From Calliopum simillimum (taxonomy: Eukaryota > Arthropoda > Insecta > Diptera > Lauxaniidae): 64,000 nucleotides of DNA. The translations under genes and the position numbers were made by a program. The stretch is from NCBI GenBank assembly GCA_951812925.1, contig OX638371.1:38786101-38850100 (forward strand), read 5' to 3'. Shown here piece after piece: positions 1 to 11,940 of the stretch. Below the pieces are notes generated by a model that had not been told where the DNA came from, ran no database searches, and saw only the letters and a program-made list of their open reading frames with translations. The first letter of the stretch is position 1. Each line of letters opens with the position of its first letter.

Positions 1-639
1 TGATGTTAAGTCGCCCGCTTATAGCTCATTGATACCTTATACCGCATAAGTAACGCTATGATCTATTTGATGGATAACATTTTTCTTTCTGATTTTATTT
101 AACTTTGGCATTTATTAGAATTTGGAAAGATGTTCACATTATGTTTTAAAAATAATATCTTTCAAATGGTGCTCACTATTTGCTTCGGCTTGACGTGCTC
201 TTTTCAGAGCATTTTCCATGTCATACGATTTTATGATACGATTTTAGGTTAGGAAATCTGATGTGATAGAGCAATATTGAGTCCGGATTCGGACTCAGCG
301 ACCCTCAAATTACGCGAAATGACTATTCTCATTAAAAAAAAAATTTTTCAAGTCGAGATGTGTTATTGATAATAGGAACTCGCTTAACGACATTTCATCA
401 AAATATCTTATACAGTTTACGAGTTATAACTTTTAAAATGTTTTACTTGTATAAGAGGTGCTATGCCCACAGCCGAAATTTTGTTCACTTTTAACTCAGA
501 AGTCCGTTAACTATAGCAAGTTGATTTCCTATAATTAATTTCAGAGAGATTACTTTAGTGTGTAGTTCTCTTACTTGTTAAATTTTTGCGAAGTTTATGC
601 AAAATGGTCTTGGAAAATTTCGACAAATGAGTGCGATTA
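1..639. other. AT-rich intergenic DNA, no feature seen
   Basis: No ORF of note, splice-flanked exon, RNA gene or inverted repeat was recognised here. The composition is the ordinary AT-rich background of the window. Confidence 0.6.
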
Positions 640-781
640 GCGAGTGTCCCAAAAGAATTGAACCAGCCGCCATTTGTACCCCAAAGTTTTGCCAACCAAA
701 AAAAAAGAATACAGTTTGGCAACTGTCAATTTAGGGTTAGTTCAGGAAGAAGATTCCACACTGCATCAACGAAATTAAGCC
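640..781 (-). mobile_element. Mariner 3'-end MITE relic, copy 1
   Basis: Read on the - strand this stretch resembles the inner and terminal part of two other relics in the window (about 12868-13242 and 17931-18249). They share an edge like GTGTCCCATAATTCACGC, a block containing TTGGTTGGCAA, and 'aactaaccctaaa'. In the copy at 17931, the reverse strand still shows remnants of a mariner transposase C-terminus. The foldback element at 790 is inserted at the left edge of this relic, so the relic is older. Confidence 0.5.
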
Positions 782-789
782 ACGAGTAT

Positions 790-2428
790 TAGACTGACCC
801 AAAAAAATTAAAGGTGTTCTGATCTTAGGTGCTCCACACTCAAAATGTTCGGTAGGGTCTAGAAACTACGTATGTAAATTTTGGTAAAAAAATATTGAGA
901 TTTAGCACTCGCGTAAGCTCGATAAGTAGCGCTGCCTTGACCGTACGAGAATGGGGTTCTTTCAGCCCGTGGAAATTGATAAAAAAGGATTGGAACAATT
1001 TTTTTTTCTGTCCTACTTTATGTTTTCGAGGTCGCTGAAGACAATGGCATTGCCAGTTTTTGGAAAAGATTCCAAGATTTCAAGATATTTAAGATATCTC
1101 TCGAAAAAAAAAAATTAGATTTTTGTTAGATTAAATTGCCATTAATCGTAGGAAAATTTTTTATATTTTTTTTCTCGGACACTAGTCTTGTAGCCTAGAT
1201 TGTGACGAACAAAATGAGTGGTCGCACAATACTTTTTGACAAAATCTTCTCGAGATATCGGCCACAGACTGAACCGCCGTCCTGCCGAATTATTGTTCAT
1301 TACAAGTCACTGGAGATATCTGCTGATTTTACGCTATTATCATTGGTTTTTGAGATCCTACCTTGTACTTTCAATGTCGCTGGAGATGCTGGAACATTTA
1401 TTTTCACGATAAAATGCAAATGTTTCAACACATTCAAGATATTCCTATGATAAATTTCCCTAGTGGGATTTCCAATGAAAAGCAGAACTAGCTCTAAACC
1501 CTCGACATAATTTTTCCGCGCATGATTCATCTGGAGCTAGTGATTGATGACCATCGCGGTTTTCTTCTGGAAAGGTGCCAATATCTCCCAAATTTTTCAG
1601 TGAAAGATAAAAAAATTTGGGACACATTGGCACCTTTCCAGAAGAAAACCGCGATGGTCATCAATCACTAGCTGTAGATGAATCATGCGCGAAAAATTTA
1701 TGTCGAGGTTTTTTTTAGCTAGTTCTGCTTTTCATTGGAAATCCCACTAGGGAAATTTATCATAGGAATATCTTGAATGTGTTGAAACATTTGCATTTTA
1801 TCGTGAAAATGTTCCAGCATCTCCAGCGACATCGAAAGTACAAGGTAGGATCTCAAAAACCAATGATAATAGCGTAAAATCAGCAGATATCTCCAGTGAC
1901 TTGTAATGAACAATAATTCGGCAGGACGGCGGTTCAGTCTGTGGCCGATATCTCGAGAAGATTTTGTCAAAAAGTATTGTGCGACCACTCATTTTGTTCG
2001 TCACAATCTAGGCTACAAGACTAGTGTCCGATAAAAAAAAAAATAAAAAATTTTCCTACGATTAATGGCAATTTAATCTAACAAAAATCTCAATTTTTTT
2101 TTTTTTTTTTTTTTCGAGAGATATCTTAAATATCTTGAAATCTTGGAATCTTTTCCAAAAACTGGCAATGCCATTGTCTTCAGCGACCTCGAAAACATAA
2201 AGTAGGACAGAAAAAAAAATTGTTCCAATCCTTTTTTATCAATTTCCACGGGCTGAAAGAACCCCATTCTCGTACGGTCAAGGCAGCGCTTCTTATCGAG
2301 CTTGCGCGAGTGCTAAATCTCAATATTTTTTTACCAAAATTTACATACGTAGTTTCTAGACCCTACCGAACATTTTGAGTGCTGAGCACCTAAGATCGGA
2401 ACACCTTTAGTTTTTTTGGGTCAGTCTA
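790..2428. mobile_element. Foldback transposon, arms ~800 bp, 8-bp target duplication
   Basis: An almost perfect inverted repeat: the sequence from 790 rightwards returns as its reverse complement ending at 2428, with a loop of about 11 bases near 1600. Both ends begin TAGACTGACCCAAAAAAA. The flanks are an exact 8-bp direct repeat, ACGAGTAT, at 782-789 and 2429-2436, which marks insertion of the whole palindrome as one unit. Both arms lack an open transposase frame, so the element is non-autonomous. An 8-bp duplication is typical of hAT and P superfamily transposases (family knowledge); the family itself is not recognised. Confidence 0.85.
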
Positions 2429-2580
2429 ACGAGTATATTTCAATTAAAAAAAAATAAAATAGAATTGAAAGAAAAAAATTTTTTTTTCGTATTTAATACA
2501 AATCTTGCGTATATTACGGGAGCTCCTTTATAAAAACAAAGTTTTCCGGGGCAGCTAGTAACATAAATCTATATATTAAT

Positions 2581-2985
2581 AGCAAGACAAAAATTTGTCC
2601 TACCTTTTTTGCCATGTTAAAAATGGAGCACGACTTTGAATTATACACCATTAGAAAGGTATTTCTGTGTAAATGTGCACAAAGTTAAAATTATGTACTT
2701 TCATATTGTGTCACTTCAATAAAATACAAATTTTTCAATATTAACAACGACAATATACGCGGTCACACAGAGCTGAAATGAGGATACAGCACAAAGAGAA
2801 AGACAAAAAGCTGACTTCATGTTTTTTGTTTTGTTTTCGTTTCACATTTGTCATTGTACCAGGGATGATAAATGAGCTTTTCTATTTTGTACCAAATATC
2901 AAAAAAAAAGTGCTAAAACTGTCTAAAAAGTACCAAAGTTATTTAATACTTTTGTGGTCAAATTTTGACCATTGGGCGGTTCTAG
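2581..2985. mobile_element. Short dispersed repeat, copy A, 7-bp target duplication
   Basis: A 405-bp unit beginning AGCAAGACAAAAATTTGTCC and ending TTCTAG is flanked by TATTAAT on both sides (2574-2580 and 2986-2992). A second copy at 6794-7165 shares most of the sequence, including the blocks 'ggagcacgacttt' and 'gtaccagggatgataaatg'. No coding capacity or long terminal inverted repeat is seen. It is probably a non-autonomous DNA element; class unknown. Confidence 0.65.
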
Positions 2986-4688
2986 TATTAATGAAAATAA
3001 AACAGTTAACAAATTATATATCCAAAAACAAAAATAAAAATACCCAATAGTCTTGCATAACTCGTGTTCGCACTGTTGCAATTTATTTGAATAAAATATT
3101 ACCTAAAAAAAAATAATACTGTGATATTAAGATGTATGAATGAAAGGCCCTGCAAGATGCCCCATGACATCAGTTTCTTTCTTTCTATTTTTTTTCAAAC
3201 ACATCAGTAAATGCATATGTATGTATTTAAATTTCAACAAATAACAACTATCATGACTCCATTTACACATTTTAGAGTATCTACATATAGTACGAGTATA
3301 TATGCGATACAACGAGCACTTACTTACAGATATATTGTACAATTATAATTTGTTCATGTTTTTCTAACGAATAAAAAAGGCAACCTCGTGAGTTGTTAAT
3401 TAGCGCCTGCCATATTTATTTTTATTATTTTATTTCATTTTATATTTTTTCTCTTCTTTTTACCCCGAGTTTTAGTAACTATTGTGTTTTGTTGAAGTTT
3501 TACAAGTTAAAAAAATAAATAAATGAAAAAACTCCCAAAAGTGAAAGCAAAGGTACAAAATGAATAAATGCAAGCGATTTTATATTTCATTTTACTGTAG
3601 TCGAAACAATTGTACAGGTAACACAACACAATACGTATTCATAGGCTTTGATAGCTCGTTAACTGTACCCAGCAAACAACTTTGATCGTGAAATTGTGAC
3701 ATTTCAAAACGTTACAGCGATGATTTAATCGCCCACGGTATTATTTACGTTCAGGAAAAACTGATCAAAACAGATCACTTGTCCTCACTTCTTATTATGG
3801 CTATAAGCGAACATTAAGCTTTCGCGCATGGGAACAAACACAAAAATTTGTTATGATGATACTAAATGTGACTCAATCTATCTTATTGGCATTGAATCGC
3901 TTAAACCAAATCTCAAGTAAAAATGAAAGGATGTTAGGGTATTTGGAAAAAAATGCTATGCATGTTAGTATTGGAGATACTTCAATAGTCAAGAACAATC
4001 AAAATAATAAAAAAACTTAAAATTTATAGATAAACCTCGAAAAAATACTCCCTGCCCTCTGTTAAAGTTTACAAGAAACTTTTTTCTCAAAACTGAGTGT
4101 GGAACAGATTTAGTTAGTTGGTGAGCTAAAGAGTTTATCAGGCAGAATTTCAAGTAAAGAGTTATGTCCATAATGATTCGTCAACTATCCACACACTTCT
4201 CTGATTGTAGGTTTTATTAGTGGCTGACCACCATACTAAAAACACGTGCATTCAAAGTCCCCATTTTTTACTACTGTTTTTTCCAGAGCGAAAAATTACC
4301 CCTTAAGAAGATTGTCGTATTAACCTATTTTACTATGAATTTCTATTAAAAGTAGTAAACAATATGAATTTTCCGTAGAGAAACCTCAACGAATTTACCA
4401 AGAGAAACTTTTTTTTAAAATTCGAAAAGTATTTCACATTATTAATTTTTTAGTTGAACTTTTAGTCATATGTTTGCAAAGATCGATTTACATATAAATC
4501 TATCAATGCATTTTCTAACACATAATTATGACAAGTTAAGGAACGGATTAAAAACACGGCTATAGTGACATATGTTTCGTCTTTCGCCACAAAGACTCGT
4601 CAGACTATTTTTGTTGTAATTATAATTATATTTATTTCACTAAATTAATTATAATTGAAAAATTGCAAATTAAAAAACTTTGTGTTTT
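2986..4688. other. Intergenic, no gene recognised
   Basis: AT-rich DNA with short chance ORFs only. I saw no protein similarity, RNA gene or long inverted repeat. Confidence 0.55.
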
Positions 4689-4764
4689 GGCCTGAGCGGG
4701 AGTTGAACCAGGGATCTCCCGGTTGATAGCACAAGTCGTTAACTAATGCACCAGCCTTGCCCGG
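4689..4764 (-). repeat. tRNA-like sequence (tRNA-derived relic)
   Basis: On the - strand a stretch like an A box ('ggctggtgcattagttaacg') is followed about 35 bases later by a B-box match (GGTTCAACTCC). The acceptor stem does not pair fully, so this is not a functional tRNA. It looks like a decayed tRNA or the head of a SINE. Confidence 0.4.
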
Positions 4765-5781
4765 CTGCGAAGCCGACTTTTGCCAGTTTTATTTGTGTGT
4801 TAATACGTGAGCCTTGTGATGTCATAATTGTTGTTTGTGTTATTTATTGATATATGGTATAGCTATTCCATTGGAATTAGATTCAATACCGATTGGTCGG
4901 CGGCAAGTGCTGCCACCTTATTCACATTATTTCTATATGGAATACAACATAGACAAATGTAAGTAACGTGAGGAACTTATCATTTTCTAGTTTTAAAGGG
5001 TAAATAGCATAATTTTTTTTTTTTTGACTTTACAGAACTCATTTATCAAATTATTTTGCATAGAAAATGACAAAAGGATTAAGGCAGGGAAGAAAAGTCA
5101 GTGTAAGCCGTTTAACTTTTGTTATGAGAATCGTCTTTAAAAAAAAAATATGATTGGTCGTCATCGAGCTGCAATTGTACATTTAAAAATGTTTAAGACG
5201 CGTACGGAAGAAAGTCTGGTGGCCGAATTATGACCACATAAAATAGAAGAAAAGTAAGAAGATATCTCTATGGTTTTCATCAAAAAAGAAAGTCACATCA
5301 AGTCCATAAAGAAAGCTTCTTAAAATAACCTTTTCTTTGAAAATTTTATAATATTAAGAAGAAATCTTATTGTTTTTCAAGAAGAATTCGCATAGAATTG
5401 AAATGATTTTCATATAATTTTCAATAGAATGAAAACATTGTATCAAGAAGAAATTATATTGAAAACAATGAGACTTTTTCATAATATTATGATTTTTTCA
5501 TATAAATGCCAACAAAAATTTTAGAAGATGTTCTTGATGATTTTGATTCATGTTTAACATGAATTCAACATTTGAATTCAAACTCTCTACATGGCGCATT
5601 TATCAACGGACTGTGCTATGTGCCCTCAGAAAAATTGGTAGCTTAAGTGCCTATACGTAGGGCCTAACAAAAGTTCGCTTAGTTGGTGTCATGTTATAAA
5701 TTTTTAGTAAATCAAAAAATTGCGTATTATTTGTTATAGTCTTACGATACATCATTTTAATTTTCAGAAAGATCGGTCAAA

Positions 5782-6726
5782 ATGGAGAGAAGTAAACGTA
5801 AAATTCGTGAACCAATGTCAGCAGATTTCCAATGCCAACGCAGCAAGAGATTCGGTTTGCTATTCTTTTTGGATTTCGACGTAAGCTCAAACCTATGGAA
5901 ATATTTAATGAATGCCAAATAGCATTTGAAGTTAATGCGCCATCCCTCTTGACTATTTCAAAGTGGTTGACCCAGGAAATCATTGCTGAGGAACTGGGCT
6001 TGAATGCCATGGCTGTATCGCAAATATTAAATAATTATCTTGGATACGCGGACAAATCTGCACGATGGGTTCCTAGAATTTTAAGTGATGCTCAAAAAGA
6101 GGCATGTGTGCGTTTTGCTAAGTATTTTCTTGAAAAATTCAAAAACGGAGGGTCTAACACCTTCAAGAAAATCGTAACAGGTAATGAAGCATGGTTTTAG
6201 AAGTACAACCCTGAAACCAAACAACAATCCATGGTATGGAGCCCAGAAAGTGCAAGTCGACTTGTTAAAGTAAAGCAAAAAAAAGTCAGTAACAAAAGTA
6301 ATGATGTCAGTTTACTTCAACAGAGAGAAAGTTGTAGCTGCTAGTCCTTTGAAAAAAAGTCAGACGATTACTGCTAAGTGATATACTGAAACCTGCTTAC
6401 CAAAAGTTTTCCAAAGTTTATTGGGAAAACGCCAAAAAATGGAGCTACGCTGCTACTTTCTACATCACGATAATGCGCCAGCACACACTGCTGAAAAAAC
6501 GACCGATTTTATTTTTCTTTCTGGCGTCGAAGAAATTCGTCCAGCTCTTTATTCCCCAGATCTAGCGCTTTGTGACTTCTGGATGTTTCCAAAAATAAAA
6601 ATAAAAATTCAGAGGGAGAGTCTTCAACAGCAATGAGAAGATAATAAATGCGGTTAATGATGAAATTGCTAAACTGCAAAAAGCCGATTTTGAAGACTGT
6701 TTTTCAAGATGGATTTATCGACTTTA
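5782..6726 (+). pseudogene. Mariner transposase pseudogene (DD34D type)
   Basis: A mariner transposase reading frame broken by several frame changes and stops. The part at 5832-6200 shows the N-terminal/linker region and the block around the first catalytic aspartate (VTGNEAWF), where a stop follows. The part at 6421-6636 carries HDNAPAHTAEKT, then YSPDLALCDFW; the second and third aspartates are separated by 34 residues, as in classical mariner. It is unlike the mariner at 21614, so it is a separate lineage. It cannot make an active enzyme. Confidence 0.8.
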
Positions 6727-6793
6727 AAAATTTATCAAAATAAATGGCGATTACGTTGAAAAAATACAAATACATGAAGAATACTATATTAAT

Positions 6794-7165
6794 ACGCAAG
6801 ACAAAAATTTGTCCTACTTTTTTTACTATGTTAGGAATGGAGCACGACTTTAAGTTATACACCATTAGAAAGATAATTGCATGTAAATGTGCACAAAGTT
6901 TAAATTAGTTTAATATTTTGCCATTAAGCCAGGTAACAAAGCTGAAAAGAGAATACAGCACAAAGAGAAAGACAAAAAGCTGATTGACACAGACTTTATG
7001 TTTTTTGTTTTCTTTTCGTTCCACATTTGTCATTGTACCAGGGATGATAAATGAGCTTTTCTATTTTGTACCAAATATCAAAAAAAAAAGTACTTCATCT
7101 TTCCAATAAGTACCAAAATTAATTAAGAAATTTGTGGTCAAATTTTGACCATTAGGCGATTCTAG
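6794..7165. mobile_element. Short dispersed repeat, copy B, inside the mariner
   Basis: Second copy of the unit at 2581-2985, starting ACGCAAGACAAAAATTTGTC and ending TTCTAG. The left flank TATTAAT is kept but the right flank is not identical, so the target duplication has decayed or the right end is altered. It lies near the 3' end of the broken mariner and is younger than it. Confidence 0.6.
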
Positions 7166-7365
7166 TAAATTTAAAAATTTAAAAAAATAAATTTAAAAGT
7201 TTTTTCAATTCAACTAAGCGAACTTTTGTTAGACCCCTCGTATGCATGTAGTGTTTTATTCTCTATTCACCATTGTAATACTTTCTGTTGTTGTTGTATT
7301 TCTGAAGGCACATAGTGCAGTCCGTTGATAAATGCGGCATATGGAGAGTTTGAATTCAAATGTTC

Positions 7366-10017
7366 CTAGTTCAATCCAGACCTCATACAAAAAGTTAAAT
7401 TTTTCAATTGTCATTTTATTTAATTTAAAATAAATAGTAGAACTGTTGTTTTTAAGCTCGAAAACACAAAAATCCCATAATTTTTATCATAAGGCCCAAG
7501 GACACCGGTTTCGGGAAAAATAAAAAAAATACCTGCCTAATCAAAAAGAGTAAAGTACCAAGCCGAAAAGTTTCAGTTGATTCGTTCTCTCGCAAAATCT
7601 ATCGTACACCATACTCTACAAAAGTAATTCTGATGTAATTTGGTATAGCTAAATTCAGTTAACTTGGGGTTATATTGGAAATAGCTGGGATTCGATCAAA
7701 AGGAATGTGGCACTTTTTATTAAGAACTTAACTTCGAACTTATTTATTCGAAAGTAATGTGCTTTTAAGAGTGATTGATTTTAAAGTTAGATCATCTTGA
7801 ATACAAAAATTTAATGTCCGCTAGACAATGTAATACTTACTTAAATAATTTACAATATGACAATAAAGATCTTTATATAAGTTATACTGGCAACAAAGTG
7901 TCGATTATTCAACTTTAAAGTGCTCGAATAAACGTTGCGCGGACTTAATTCGCCGCCAGTCAAAAGCTCGTTAACAATACTCGCAGCAGGTTTTTTCCAG
8001 AAAAAATTAAACTATCACTAATGGCAGTTCATGTTAATGATAGTTTTTTTTCTGAAAATGATACGCTTACGTCAAAGATGCTGGTAACTTTATTTTTTTT
8101 TTTTTTTTTTTGTGATACGAAAAAAGGTTGACTTATTGCCTAAAGGTTTATTTTTTTTTTAAACGGTGCTTTTTTAAATGATTTTTATTTTTCAATACTC
8201 AAGCAAAATGTAGGCTAACCAATTTTTTTTTTTCATTTTATAAATTTTATAAACAGAAAAATTACTTCACTTATTTCTCGTAAATTAAAAACTCTTTTCC
8301 TATCTATTGATATTTCAGAATTTATGCATATTTATTTCTACGTGTTTTAAGTAAAGAATTTGTTTACTTTTTTAATCTGTTGAATTAAAAATAGCTTACT
8401 GCAATCAAAAGATAACACCTTTAATAAATAATATGATAAAATGCTAGATATGACTGATAGTTAACAATTTTTGATAAAGAAAAAGAAAGCAAATAATAAA
8501 TTGATGATTAAGCGGATCAACTGAACAAATAATTATAAATGTTGAAAATATCTCTTACTTAAACAATTGCTGCTCTTATCTATCTATTAAATTGACGCTC
8601 AATGAACCATGCTGAAAAATTGTGTATGTACGCAAGTTGTGTGCTTGTCAGAGCGTTATTTTCAAAATATGTAGTTTCCCTCCCCCAGGTTTAAAATTTC
8701 AGCTTTGCATGTATTTGTTCATAAATGAGTACATTGGAACAAACATACTTATTAGATGCGCCTCAGTTTAAGGGCCTCTGATTAATAAACAATGAAATGT
8801 TACAGAAGCAGAAAATGCCAGCATGTACACGTGTAATGAATGCGGCAAGCATGTTTTTGCCTTGCGAAGTTGAATTAAAAGCAAATGCTTTTGATTCAAA
8901 TACGAATTCTTTAATATCAAATGAAAAAACTTTTGAATATGAAGGAAAACATAACATTTTTTCCATGGTCATGTCATAAAAAAATACCAATTTAAAAAGA
9001 AAACAATTTTTCGCAAAAATTTTCCAAAACTAAAAATACTTACTTTTAATAAGAAAAAACCTTTAAATTTTTTTAAAAATACTTTACATGAAAGCTCCAT
9101 TTCTAAGCTTTAAAAAATAAATAATGGGATTGAGTCGTTTATTGAGAGAAATGCGAGGGATCTTACGCTAAAAGTGTACAAGGCATGAAATACTCCAAAT
9201 TATACGTGTGAATTTCTTCAGACTTTTATAATTTTTCAAAAATTGGTCCAAAAAAAAAAATATTGAAAACGTTCCAAAAAGTTAACACGTACTCCTTAGA
9301 AGATTCTAAGCATTTAAGCCGTAGACACTTTTCGTAGGATGCCTTGCTTTTGAGTAACAAATGCACGAATATCGAAATTATCGATTATCACCGCTGGCTG
9401 GAACGGCCCGAAAAAAATAAAGACGAAAATAAATGCGATTTTCATGTTCAGCGGCCCCAAATTAGTTTAGAAAATATGACAACCAAAATGTTTTCTTATC
9501 AAATTAATAATTAAGAAGAATAAAATTAAAATATTGATTTTTGTTTCTTAACTTTGAGATTGTTTAAATAATTTTTTTGTTCTTAATAAATTAACTTTTA
9601 ATTCCCTACAACATAAAATTGCCAGAACAAGTATTCCGCTCTTTGAAATAAAAATCCAATTTCTAGAAAAAAAGTCATTTGTTTTAAAAATTGCAATTTT
9701 CGTACCGAAACAGCAACAAATTTAATTTTTGCACCAAAACTTTCAAAGGAAATAATGCTGCCCTAGTCATTCTCTACAAAAGTTGACCTGAGGACAGCAC
9801 CGAAAAAATCAATAGTTTTGAAGTTCCGCGAAATTAATGCGATTTGCTCTTTTTAGTCATTTTTTCAACCTTTGATCGAAAACCTTCTAGGATTTTTCCA
9901 CGAAAGATTCCTAATTTTTAACTCCTTTTTTTTTACCTCTACTTCGAGAAAATGTTCGGGGAGTTAACAAAATCAGAATTTCGCAAATAAGGTTGCTCTA
10001 GTGTATATGAATTGACA
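7366..10017. other. Intergenic, no gene supported
   Basis: 2.6 kb of AT-rich DNA with long T runs (8091-8111, 8150-8160). A 60-codon ORF at 8797-8979 overlaps an opposite-strand ORF of similar size. Neither shows a recognisable motif, so neither is called. Confidence 0.5.
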
Positions 10018-10258
10018 TGGGGGGGTTATCGTGAATAAAGATACCCGGGGAATTTTTCACAGGCTTCCGTGCATTCTCCATTGTAGCCTAAGCAAAATTC
10101 CCCGGGAATATTCATTCACGATAACCCCCATGATAAAAATTAAATTATATCGGGGGTTATCACATAAAAATATCCCGGGGAATTTTTCTCAGATTGCCGT
10201 GCATTCTCTATAGCAGTTTGTAAAATTCCCCGAAAATATTGATTCACGATAACCCCCA
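10018..10258. mobile_element. Two tandem copies of a small palindromic MITE
   Basis: Two units (about 10020-10129 and 10153-10258) each begin GGGGGTTATC and end in its reverse complement. Both contain 'ccggggaatttttc' and 'cgtgcattctc'. Each unit can fold on itself almost completely. They sit head to tail about 23 bases apart. Confidence 0.7.
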
Positions 10259-10334
10259 TCATTTAAGTTTGATTTTGAGAAAAAATATAAATTATCTTGA
10301 TATTACATCATTTTCCATTCAGGGCTATGTCCAA

Positions 10335-11321
10335 TAGACCGGGTCGATTATATATGAAGCAAAATAAAATCATTCCGAAACCGACTCAAAAGTTAGAGGG
10401 ACTCTTAAAAACGATAACTGCATTATTTTTTTTTTTTTTTTTTTTGTTCCGATTCTACTGAAGGCCCATTTTAGCTGAAAAACATGTTTTTTGGTCATAA
10501 CTTTTTTTTCATTACAAATATTTAGATACCCGAGGGTACTTTAGAAATAGAGACTATGTTCTTACAAAAATTTTGGCGCTTAAAAATTATAAATTTTTTT
10601 AGGGGTATAGATAATATTCGCGTCCCAAAATCGGGTATTTTACGTTTTTCAATAACGTGGCCGGTAAAACGATTTTTTACTCAGAAGCGAGGCATCTAAC
10701 GAAAAAAGTGCATAAGGCAAAAAATGCTTAGAATTGTCGAAAAAATACGTGTGAATTTTTTCAGAATTTTTTGACACATTTAATAGTTTTTCAAAAATAT
10801 ATCAAGTTGAGAGTTTTCAGCTGTTCGTCAGCAAAATTCTAAATTTACTCAAAACTTAGGCATTTACGAAAAAATTTGGTAAGGCGTAAAATGTTTAGAT
10901 CCCTTCAAACAATAGATGCGTATTTTTTCAGAATTTTTGGAAATTTTTTATTTTTTTGACGAGTTTTTGAAAAATTATAAAATGTTTCAAAAAATTCTGA
11001 AAAAATTCACACTTATTTTTTGGACAATTCTAAGCATTTTTTACCATACACACTTTTTTCGTTAGATGCCTCGCTTTTGAGTAAAAAATCGTTTTACCGG
11101 CCGCGTTATTGAAAAACTTAAAAAATTAGATTTTTGAAACCGAATATTATCTATACTCCAAAAAATAATAATGACAAAGAAAAATATGACCAAAAAAAAT
11201 GTTTTTTTAACCAAAATTGGCCTTCAGTAGAATTAAAACAAATGATGCTGATTATTGTTTTTAAGAGTCCCTCATACTTTTGAGTCGGTTTCGAGATGAA
11301 TCTAAATTTCGACCCGGTCTA
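10335..11321. mobile_element. Foldback transposon with TAGAC ends and 8-bp target duplication
   Basis: Ends are TAGACCGGGTCGA and its reverse complement TCGACCCGGTCTA. The 8-bp direct repeat ATGTCCAA flanks them exactly (10327-10334 and 11322-11329). The arms pair over several hundred bases, for example 'actcaaaagttagagggact' at 10383 with its inverse near 11265. No transposase frame is present. Terminus type and duplication length match the element at 790-2428, so the two are probably mobilised by related transposases. Confidence 0.8.
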
Positions 11322-11329
11322 ATGTCCAA

Positions 11330-11940
11330 TAGAATTTAAAGTTAAAATTTCTTCAAGATTATTCTCAATCTATTTGTTTTTGACAGTGTACAAAATGTTT
11401 TGCAGAATATTTCGAACTTATCTTACCACCAAAAAGTTGTAGGAACTATCTTTGATGTACATTCCATTTTATAAGGAACATAAAAAGTATTTGCATTTAA
11501 AAGAAATCGGTGCCTCAAGTCGTTTCCTTACCTTAAAGTTACTTAGATTGAAAGTTGATCTCGATTTATCCGTATGAAAAACTTATTTTCTATTGTTCTG
11601 AATATTCAAACAATAAACTGTGAGATCGATCAAGTTAACTATAATTTTCTTATTCGTAATATACATATTCCAATGTAGTCATATTGTGAATTTCAAAAAG
11701 CACAGCAAATGATAAAAATGAGTGAAGAACGAACTATTTTGTGATTTTAGAGAAAAAAATAAAAAATCTTTACAAAATAACGAACACGACAAATTCTTTC
11801 GCAATGAAAACTCGTGAAATTCATAAAAAACGAAAACCAAAGAAAACACACAAACAACAGTCAATAAGAGTACGATTAAATTGTAAATAAAACGAAAAAA
11901 AAAAAACAACAAACAAAATAAAAACAACAACTTAACGTAA
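11330..11940 (+). promoter_or_regulatory. Probable 5' leader and promoter region of the schizo-like gene, with two uORFs
   Basis: From about 11690 to the start codon the + strand becomes A-rich and T-poor, as fly 5' leaders often are. Two short upstream ORFs occur: 11709-11744 (11 codons) and 11804-11890 (28 codons, very rich in Lys/Arg), neither in frame with the main start. The transcription start cannot be placed from sequence alone, so whether both uORFs lie in the mRNA is unproven. Confidence 0.4.

Larger units (their letters stand above)
5656..7240 (+). mobile_element. Decayed mariner, TA-flanked
   Basis: Terminal inverted repeats match at both ends: CGTAGGGCCTAACAAAAG at the left, CGAGGGGTCTAACAAAAG read inward from the right. 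TA dinucleotides flank both (5654-5655 and 7241-7242). The element holds a broken transposase (5782-6726) and a later insertion of the short repeat at 6794-7165. Confidence 0.8.
5563..7363. repeat. Inverted-repeat element split by a mariner insertion
   Basis: Left arm 5563-5634 (containing 'catttatcaacggactgtgc' and 'atgtgccctcagaaa') returns inverted at 7297-7363. A mariner occupies the space between the arms. The arms are therefore the halves of an older palindromic element whose middle took the insertion. Confidence 0.6.

Noticed and set aside
1202..2004. Mirror-image ORFs of 60-90 codons inside the foldback arms
   Set aside because: The same frame appears in both arms because they are inverted copies; no motif or codon bias supports a protein.
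8763..8990. Overlapping 60- and 75-codon ORFs on opposite strands
   Set aside because: No recognised motif, no splice or promoter context; in this AT-rich DNA such ORFs are expected by chance.
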